Part shown: positions 6,853 to 11,455 of the stretch, piece by piece
Layout: every line of letters begins with the position of its first letter
How positions within the stretch are numbered: the stretch's first letter is position 1
NCBI GenBank assembly: GCA_017413305.1
Contig: JAFPUA010000307.1
Coordinates: 1-11,455, forward strand
Source: Candidatus Ruminimicrobiellum caprinum
GTDB taxonomy: Bacteria > Elusimicrobiota > Endomicrobiia > Endomicrobiales > Endomicrobiaceae
Reading direction: 5' to 3'
DNA length: 11,455 nt
Notes under the pieces: generated by a model
What the model saw: the letters and a program-made list of their open reading frames with translations, nothing else
Databases searched by the model: none
What the model was told of the DNA's origin: nothing
Position numbers and translations under genes: made by a program

Positions 6853-7740
6853 ATGGATATAAGAGTTTTAAAATATTTTTTAGCCGTGGCACGAGAGGGC
6901 GCCATAACAAAAGCCGCTAATATTTTGCATGTTACCCAACCTACACTTTCAAGGTAACTGCAGGATTTGGAAAAAGAGTTAAAGCATAAACTTTTTGTCA
7001 TAGGACAACATTCCGTTTCACTTACCGAAGAAGGACACATTTTAAGGCAAAGAGCCGAAGAAATTGTTGATATGACAGAAAAAACAAAAAACGAGTTTCT
7101 TTCAACTAAAGATATAATAAAAGGAACAGTTTATATAGGCAGCGGTGAAAGTGATGCAATAAGTTTAATAACCAATATTGTAAAAACGGTTCAAACGGAA
7201 TATAAAGAGATAAAATTTGATTTTTTAAGCGGAAATGCAGACGATTTATGCGAAAAGTTAGATAAAGGGTTACTTGATTTTGCTGTTTTGATAGAGCCGG
7301 TAAACATATCCAAATACGATTATATAACCTTGCCTAAAAAAGACAGGTGGGGCATAATCATGAAAAAGAATTGTTTTTTGGCAAAGAAAGAAAATATTAA
7401 ATTTGAAGATTTAAAAAGTTTACCGCTTATAGTTTCAAGCCAATTACTGAAAAAAACTTCCGTTAACAACATATTTTTCAAATGGTTTAAAGGAAAATTA
7501 AAGAATTTAAATATCGTTGCAACTTATAACCTTTTTTATAATGCGGGATTAATGGTAAAGTCAGGTATAGGGTATGCTTTAATTTTAGACAAACTTGCAA
7601 ACATGGCATCAAGTTCGAACTTAACTTTTAAGCCGTTAAGCCCGAAACTTGAATCCAATTTGAGTATTGTTTGGAAAAAATCTCAACTGTTTTCTCCCGC
7701 CGCAAAAAATTTTTTGGAAAAATTGAAACAAATTTTCTAA
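6853..7740 (+). pseudogene. LysR-type transcriptional regulator with one in-frame nonsense codon
   Basis: Read through, the frame codes for 295 residues, the usual LysR-type length. Residues 1-34 (MDIRVLKYFLAVAREG...LHVTQPTLSR) are the helix-turn-helix. Codon 35 at 6955-6957 is TAA where the family has glutamine (SRQLQDLE), a single C-to-T change from CAA. The frame then continues undamaged to 7740: LQDLEKEL, SLTEEGHILRQRAEEIV, and an effector domain with VYIGSGESDAI, CEKLDKGLLDFAVLIEP and MVKSGIGYALI. TAA ends most other genes here, so codon reassignment is unlikely. Restart at CTG 6958 or TTG 6967 would give a protein of roughly 255-260 residues lacking most of the DNA-binding domain. There is no Shine-Dalgarno site before the ATG at 6853. 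It probably controlled the divergent acetyltransferase-hydrolase operon. A sequencing error remains possible. Confidence 0.85.
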
Positions 7741-7818
7741 AATGTATTTCAATTTTTATTTTCAAATTGTAATCAACAGTGACAGAATAAAATTATTTAA
7801 AAAAAGCGGGGATATAAA

Positions 7819-8403
7819 ATGTGTTTTAAAAACAGAAAACTAATAATCCGGTTATTGTTTTTATGCATGTCGGTAACATTAATAACAGGATATTTCTTTT
7901 ATAACGAAAGAAATAATATTCCAAAAATTTCAGACTTTTTAGGAACATGGACGGAAGTAACTGCCGGAAGAATCTATGTGGAAATTAACAAAAAAGATAA
8001 AAAAATAGAAGTGGTTTACGGCGGTTCAAGTTCCGCATATTCGCACAGCGAATCAAAAATTGAGTGTGAATACGATAAGAAAACAGGTAATTTGGTTAGT
8101 TTCGGAGCGACACATACAGACCAATTTTTATCGTGTAACGGTTACAGTTATAACGATGACATGGAAAAGTTTTTTGAATATTACGACAAAAATCCGGAAT
8201 TGGCTAAAGATGAATATAAAACATACACCGATAATAAGAAAAGAGTTATGAAAATTAAAAAAGGTACAAAAGACCATTTTATAGTTGATGACGAAGAATA
8301 TATGGATGAAGAAAAGAAAAACGAAATCAAACAAAATTATGAAAACATGGTCTTATATTTTGAAGACGACAAGGATACAGTTTTTTATAAATATAAAAAA
8401 TAA
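7819..8403 (+). CDS. Hypothetical membrane-anchored or secreted protein
   Basis: I do not recognise this 194-residue protein with certainty. It has a basic start and a hydrophobic segment (about 9-28) acting as signal peptide or anchor, with no convincing lipobox. A beta-rich region follows that starts LGTWTEV (about 41-47), which recalls the GTW opening of lipocalin-like domains. The stretch to about 120 is strand-like (RIYVEINKKDKKIEVVYGG, SKIECEYDKKTGNLVSFGA). The C-terminal third is highly charged and rich in Lys, Glu and Asp. Residues C86 and C109 regions could form a disulfide if exported. The start ATG at 7819 has GCGGGGA upstream as an unusual but plausible ribosome site. The peptidase gene follows 25 bases after the stop, so the two are probably co-transcribed. 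A lipocalin-like fold is inference only. Confidence 0.75.
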   Translation: MCFKNRKLIIRLLFLCMSVTLITGYFFYNERNNIPKISDFLGTWTEVTAGRIYVEINKKDKKIEVVYGGSSSAYSHSESKIECEYDKKTGNLVSFGATHTDQFLSCNGYSYNDDMEKFFEYYDKNPELAKDEYKTYTDNKKRVMKIKKGTKDHFIVDDEEYMDEEKKNEIKQNYENMVLYFEDDKDTVFYKYKK

Positions 8404-8428
8404 AAACAAAAAAATATAGGAGCAAATC

Positions 8429-9592
8429 ATGAATATCAGTGAATTAAGAAAAAGTAACGAATTGGTGGATTTGTTTTGTTCTATAGCGGAAATTCCGTCA
8501 CCGTCATTAAAAGAAGAAAAAGTTATAGATTGGATTTGCAATTATTGCAAAGCAAATAATTTGCCATATGAGACGGATGATTATAAAAATATATACATAA
8601 CAATACCTGCAACTGATACAACAAAAAAACCGATTTTGTTATCCGCGCACATGGATGTTGTAGGAGATGATTCCCCTGTTGTTCCTTATTTGGACGGTGA
8701 TTTAATAAAAGCCGAAGGCAGAACTCTCGGGGCGGACGATAAAGCAGGCGTTGCAAATGCATTGTATTTTGCAAAAGAGCTTGTAAAAAGGTCTGATATA
8801 AAGCACGGAGGATTGGAACTTCATTTCACAAGAGATGAAGAAAACAAAATGACCGGCATAAAAAATACGGATTTTTCAAAAATAAATTCAAAGTATGTGT
8901 TGGTATTGGACAGTGATGCTCTCGGACAATGCTTGGTTGCAGGTGCAAGTTATGTTGATGTAAGTTTAAAAGTAACCGCACCAAAAGGCGGACATTCCGG
9001 AAACGATATCGGAGATAGCATAAGAAAAAATGCAACAAAATTAATTGCGGATTTGATTTCGAATATGCCGCAAGGAGTATTTTACAGTGAAGACGGTAAG
9101 GTTATAACTTCCTGCAATATCGGCGGAATTTTATCAGGTAATTTAAATATTACAAATGTTATAAATACCGATGCTGCGGCAACATATTCAATAAGAAGCT
9201 CAAACAAAGCAAAAGAAAACGAACTTATACAAACCATGCAAAAGACAGTTGATGAATTTAATAAAAAATATGAAGGTATTGCAACGGCAACTGTTGTTTT
9301 TAACGAAAAAGTACCGATGTTTGAAAAAAATCAAGACGAATATATGCCGAACTTGTTTGCAAAAGTTGCTAAAAAAATAGGGTTAGAGCCGGAAATTTCA
9401 TCATTCCATGCAGGAGCAGAAACCCATATTTATGCCAATAAACAAAATGCAAAAGGTGAAAAGTTTTCCCCGTATTTAATAGGGTTGGCAACCGTATGTA
9501 ATATGCATTCCGCTAATGAATATATTGATTACAAAACGATGATAAAAGGTCAAGAATTATTACAAACTTTATTTGAAGCTTACAACTCTTAA
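8429..9592 (+). CDS. M20-family metallopeptidase, peptidase T-like
   Basis: Cytoplasmic two-zinc aminopeptidase of the PepT-like branch of M20, expected to trim tri- or small peptides. The 387 residues are full length. Metal and catalytic residues are all in place: H74 in SAHMDVV, bridging D103 in LGADDKAG, catalytic E137 and ligand E138 in TRDEEN, D161 in VLDSD, and H360 in NMHSANEY. The dimerisation domain follows APKGGHSGNDI (about 185-195), and FHAGAETHIYANK corresponds to the HAGLE-type block of PepT-like enzymes. AGGAG seven bases before the ATG at 8429 fixes the start. There is no signal peptide. It is not E. coli-type PepT in every motif, so I give no symbol. It may be transcribed with the unknown protein upstream, and no terminator hairpin is visible after the stop. 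Confidence 0.93.
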   Translation: MNISELRKSNELVDLFCSIAEIPSPSLKEEKVIDWICNYCKANNLPYETDDYKNIYITIPATDTTKKPILLSAHMDVVGDDSPVVPYLDGDLIKAEGRTLGADDKAGVANALYFAKELVKRSDIKHGGLELHFTRDEENKMTGIKNTDFSKINSKYVLVLDSDALGQCLVAGASYVDVSLKVTAPKGGHSGNDIGDSIRKNATKLIADLISNMPQGVFYSEDGKVITSCNIGGILSGNLNITNVINTDAAATYSIRSSNKAKENELIQTMQKTVDEFNKKYEGIATATVVFNEKVPMFEKNQDEYMPNLFAKVAKKIGLEPEISSFHAGAETHIYANKQNAKGEKFSPYLIGLATVCNMHSANEYIDYKTMIKGQELLQTLFEAYNS

Positions 9593-9644
9593 ATTTTTGC
9601 AAAGTTAAACTTGAAGACGGAAAAACATTTGCCGATGCATAAAA

Positions 9645-9947
9645 TTATTCCACAGTTTCAATGTAAAAACTGACAGGACGAAAACCGTCGTTGCAAGAAA
9701 TCATTGCCGAATGTTTATTTTTCATCCAACCGTCAAAAAAATCCCCGCCGCCTTCGGCAAGTATTTTAACAAACTTTTCCATACTCTCCCAAGCACTGTC
9801 ACATAAATTTTGCGGTTTTTGGGCATCATAAGAAACAAAAACATCACCGATTTTTATATCGCAGGCATGCTCTAGCGGATTTTCATATTTTTGTATTAAA
9901 TCAGAATATTCAGTTTGTTTAACGGCAGTAATTTTTACGGCTTTCAT
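9645..9947 (-). CDS. TIGR04076-family small protein
   Basis: A 100-residue soluble protein matching the TIGR04076 family as I remember it: MKAVKITAVKQTEYSDL opening, a Cys followed by KIGDVFV (about 29-38), NLCDSAWESMEKFVKILAEGG (about 47-67) and the closing CNDGFRPVSFYIETVE (85-100). The family's function is not known. Its conserved cysteines (here C29, C49, C85) suggest metal or redox chemistry, but this is unproven. It lies 37 bases after the flavodoxin gene on the same strand and converges with the peptidase gene, with 52 bases between the stops. No good ribosome site is visible before the ATG at 9947, so it may be poorly translated or leader-independent. The start is supported by the match at the N-terminus. 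Confidence 0.83.
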   Translation of the reverse strand: MKAVKITAVKQTEYSDLIQKYENPLEHACDIKIGDVFVSYDAQKPQNLCDSAWESMEKFVKILAEGGGDFFDGWMKNKHSAMISCNDGFRPVSFYIETVE

Positions 9948-9984
9948 AATTGTTTTTCTAAGTATTATAAACTTACATCAACAA

Positions 9985-10569
9985 TTAAAGCCATTTAGAA
10001 GCCCAAGTTTTAAGGTCTTTTTCCAAAACTCCGGAAGAAAATCTTTTACCGTTATCAACTTTAGCTTTCGGTGCCAACTTTTGCATAATACTGCCGGAAT
10101 CACCCATTCCGGAACCGCCGGAAGTTGCAAAAGGAATAACCTGTTTACCCGAGAAATCGTAACTTTCCATAAAAGTATCTATAATTGAAGGTTCTCTATA
10201 CCACCAAATAGGAAAACCTACAAAAACAACATCATATTTGCTCATATCGGTAACTTTATTTGCAATGGCAGGTCTTGAACTTCTGTCATTCATTTCAACG
10301 GAACTTCTGCTTTTTTTGTTTGTCCAGTCCAAATCTGCACTTGTATATGGTTGTACAGGTTTTATTTCGAATAAATCTGCTCCCGTTGCTTTAGCAAGTT
10401 TATCTGCAACTTTTGCCGTTACACCGCTTGCACTGAAATATGCTACTAAAACTTTTTTGTTGCTTTTTGTTTCTGCCATAACTTTTCCCCCATTGTCATT
10501 ACTTTTTAATAAAAATATTGTTCCTACAACAGCTACAATTAAAACCGATACAAAAATTTTTAATTTCAT
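9985..10569 (-). CDS. Flavodoxin-like protein with N-terminal membrane anchor
   Basis: FMN-binding flavodoxin fold (Flavodoxin_4-like). In the 194-residue reading, residues 1-21 are a hydrophobic signal or anchor (KLKIFVSVLIVAVVGTIFLL). The flavodoxin domain begins at KKVLVAYFSASGVT (38-51, phosphate loop SASGVT), continues with YDVVFVGFPIWWYREP (112-127) and FATSGGSGMGDSG (147-159), and ends in KTWASKWL. ATG at 10569 has GGAG five bases upstream. The frame could be extended 14 codons upstream into the tag end but that lacks support. A second candidate start, ATG at 10479 (M31), has GGGGGA seven bases before it and would give a 164-residue cytosolic flavodoxin. It follows tag by 13 bases and is probably in the same operon. 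It likely carries electrons or acts on quinones, but the partner is unknown. Confidence 0.9.
   Translation of the reverse strand: MKLKIFVSVLIVAVVGTIFLLKSNDNGGKVMAETKSNKKVLVAYFSASGVTAKVADKLAKATGADLFEIKPVQPYTSADLDWTNKKSRSSVEMNDRSSRPAIANKVTDMSKYDVVFVGFPIWWYREPSIIDTFMESYDFSGKQVIPFATSGGSGMGDSGSIMQKLAPKAKVDNGKRFSSGVLEKDLKTWASKWL
10487..10491 (-). promoter_or_regulatory. Internal ribosome-binding-like site in the flavodoxin gene
   Basis: GGGGGA on the minus strand lies seven bases upstream of an in-frame ATG (10479-10477) placed between the membrane anchor and the flavodoxin domain. It could drive a second, anchor-less product. The same bases code for Asn-Gly-Gly-Lys, so chance is possible. Confidence 0.4.
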
Positions 10570-10582
10570 TTTTTCTCCTTTT

Positions 10583-11212
10583 TTATTTTTTTTTGCCGAA
10601 ATAAGTAACATTATTTTCTAAAAATTTTTTCTTTTTTGCTGTCGGATATTTTGAAATTATCAGTTTATGTCTCGGACAGTTTTTATCATGGTCGTCTATT
10701 ATTCCGCATGCTTGTAAATGTGAATATATTGTAACGGTTCCTAAAAATTTAAAGCCTCTGTTTTTTAAATCTTTGCTTATTTCATCGGAAAGCCCATTGC
10801 TTACCGGTATATATCCGTCGTTATGTTTATCGTAAAGAATAGTTTTGTTGTCGGAATACGCCCATAAATATTTACAGAAACTGCCGAACTCTTTTCTTAT
10901 CTTTTGAAAACATTTTGCGTTGTTTATAACAGCTTCAATTTTTCTGACAGATTTTATCATTCCGGCTGTATTCATTATTCTATTTATATCATTTCTATCA
11001 TATTCTGCAACTAAATCATAATTAAAATCATCAAAACATTTTCTGAAAATTTCTCTTTTGTTTATCATCATATTCCAGTTAAGTCCGCACTGCATCACTT
11101 CCATCATAAGAAATTCAAATTGTTTTTTGTCATTGTGTACGGGAATTCCCCACTCCGTATCATGATATTTTATGTTCAGTTCTGAAGTTGTGTCCCAATC
11201 ACAATATGCCAT
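10583..11212 (-). CDS. tag: DNA-3-methyladenine glycosylase I
   Basis: Base-excision repair enzyme that removes 3-methyladenine from alkylated DNA. All the residues known for E. coli Tag fall at the same numbers when counted from the ATG at 11212. Zinc-site residues are C4, H17, H175 and C179; catalytic and pocket residues are E38, Y16, W21 and W46 (context MEVMQCGLNW). The block YSHLQACGIIDDH precedes the zinc-binding end. Length is 209 residues, against about 187 in E. coli, the difference being a Lys-rich tail (AKKKKF...GKKK). AGGAG five bases before the ATG at 11212 fixes the start. An upstream TTG adding eight codons is unlikely. It sits between the MBL-fold hydrolase gene and the flavodoxin gene in a compact minus-strand run. 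Confidence 0.96.
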   Translation of the reverse strand: MAYCDWDTTSELNIKYHDTEWGIPVHNDKKQFEFLMMEVMQCGLNWNMMINKREIFRKCFDDFNYDLVAEYDRNDINRIMNTAGMIKSVRKIEAVINNAKCFQKIRKEFGSFCKYLWAYSDNKTILYDKHNDGYIPVSNGLSDEISKDLKNRGFKFLGTVTIYSHLQACGIIDDHDKNCPRHKLIISKYPTAKKKKFLENNVTYFGKKK

Positions 11213-11253
11213 AGAAACTCCTGTTTTTTTTAGCAATAAAATTTATTCCGTTA

Positions 11254-11455
11254 TTATATCTCTTGAGGTTTGCCGATAGTTAGTACCAACAATTCTTTAT
11301 TTGCCTGCTTTGCTGCATTAAGTTCTGCATTAAGCGGATCGTCCCAAGAGTGTTTTGACAGTGTAAATTTTGAGTGATGAACCGTAATATATTTTTTCGC
11401 ATTAAGTTCCTGCATTTCTTTTGTAAGCTCTTCGGGCATTGTATGTATTTGATTC
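11254..11455 (-). CDS. MBL-fold metal-dependent hydrolase, C-terminal fragment (cut by window edge)
   Basis: Only the last 66 or so residues are inside the window, and the frame stays open to the edge. The visible part reads MPEELTKEMQELNAKKYITVHHSKFTLSKHSWDDPL and ends IGKPQEI. This matches the end of UlaG/RomA/NAPE-PLD-like metallo-beta-lactamase-fold hydrolases, where a P-(V/I)-H-(W/H)-x-K/G-F-x-L-x-x-H-x-W-x-x-P block supplies the last metal-binding histidine and substrate residues. The methionine at 11439 is internal, not the start. The stop is 41 bases before the tag ATG, on the same strand. Substrate unknown. Confidence 0.85.
   Translation of the reverse strand, partial: NQIHTMPEELTKEMQELNAKKYITVHHSKFTLSKHSWDDPLNAELNAAKQANKELLVLTIGKPQEI

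Noticed and set aside
6955..6957. TAA read as glutamine through a changed genetic code
   Set aside because: TAA is the natural stop of most genes in the window (for example at 426, 1560, 5097, 6155, 9592), each followed by sequence that is not a continuation of the protein. Only this one gene has an internal TAA.
7750..7769. Inverted repeat CAATTT-N8-AAATTG as terminator of the LysR-type gene
   Set aside because: The stem is six bases with only one G-C pair and no T run follows it, so it would not be a stable terminator.
7767..7793. TTGTAA / TAAAAT promoter pair before the unknown protein
   Set aside because: The spacer is only 15 bases and both boxes are common in this A+T-rich background, so it cannot be told from chance.
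9593..9644. Bidirectional terminator between the peptidase and TIGR04076 genes
   Set aside because: Only a tight AAGTT-A-AACTT palindrome is present, with no hairpin loop or T run.
10570..10611. Flavodoxin extended to an upstream start overlapping the tag end
   Set aside because: The extension is a Lys/Asn-rich translation of the tag stop and the GGAG site; the ATG at 10569 follows that site directly.
10238..10621. Plus-strand open frame of 127 codons opposite the flavodoxin gene
   Set aside because: Antisense shadow of a clear flavodoxin with no ribosome site or known motif.
11213..11236. Tag protein starting at TTG 11236
   Set aside because: ATG 11212 has AGGAG at good spacing and makes C4, H17, E38, W46, H175 and C179 fall on the E. 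coli numbering.

Overview
This is an A+T-rich chromosomal segment from a bacterium that uses the standard code. Nearly all genes end in TAA, and most have recognisable Shine-Dalgarno sites (GGAG or GGAGG). A complete YbhG/YbhF/YbhS/YbhR-type exporter with a periplasmic adaptor suggests a Gram-negative (diderm) or diderm-derived, low-GC, probably host-associated anaerobe. The LysR, hydrolase, cyclophilin-like and flavodoxin proteins resemble those of gut bacteria as I remember them. I cannot place the organism at phylum level from the sequence alone. There are no rRNA or tRNA genes, insertion sequences, CRISPR arrays or phage genes, and no gene-free stretch longer than about 120 bases.

Layout. 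(1) Positions 1-4545, minus strand: a five-gene operon in the same order as E. coli cecR-ybhG-ybhF-ybhS-ybhR. It comprises a TetR-family repressor, an HlyD-type adaptor, a double-ATPase ABC protein and two ABC-2 permeases, the last cut by the window edge. A near-consensus sigma70 promoter with an inverted repeat filling its spacer sits just upstream of the repressor and points to autorepression. (2) Positions 4664-6742, minus strand: a three-gene operon for a hexapeptide sugar O-acetyltransferase, an exported alpha/beta hydrolase with a cysteine nucleophile, and an exported cyclophilin-like protein. It is closed by a clear hairpin terminator. (3) Positions 6853-7740, plus strand: a divergent LysR-type regulator gene, full length except for one in-frame TAA inside its helix-turn-helix, so probably a very recent pseudogene. 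The shared 110-base intergenic region holds a perfect T-N11-A dyad placed as a LysR activator site for the acetyltransferase operon. (4) Positions 7819-9592, plus strand: an unknown membrane-anchored protein followed by a peptidase T-like M20 metallopeptidase. (5) Positions 9645-11455, minus strand: the end of an MBL-fold hydrolase gene, DNA-3-methyladenine glycosylase I (tag), a membrane-anchored flavodoxin and a small TIGR04076-type protein.

How they may work together. The first block is a self-contained drug or xenobiotic export system. The second and third blocks look like a LysR-controlled envelope or detoxification module whose regulator has just been knocked out in this genome. The last block is a set of closely packed housekeeping and redox genes. 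The most notable points are the nonsense mutation in the LysR gene with its operator architecture intact, the predicted leaderless LysR transcript, the Cys-hydrolase/cyclophilin-like/acetyltransferase operon, and a possible dual translation start that would give anchored and cytosolic forms of the flavodoxin.
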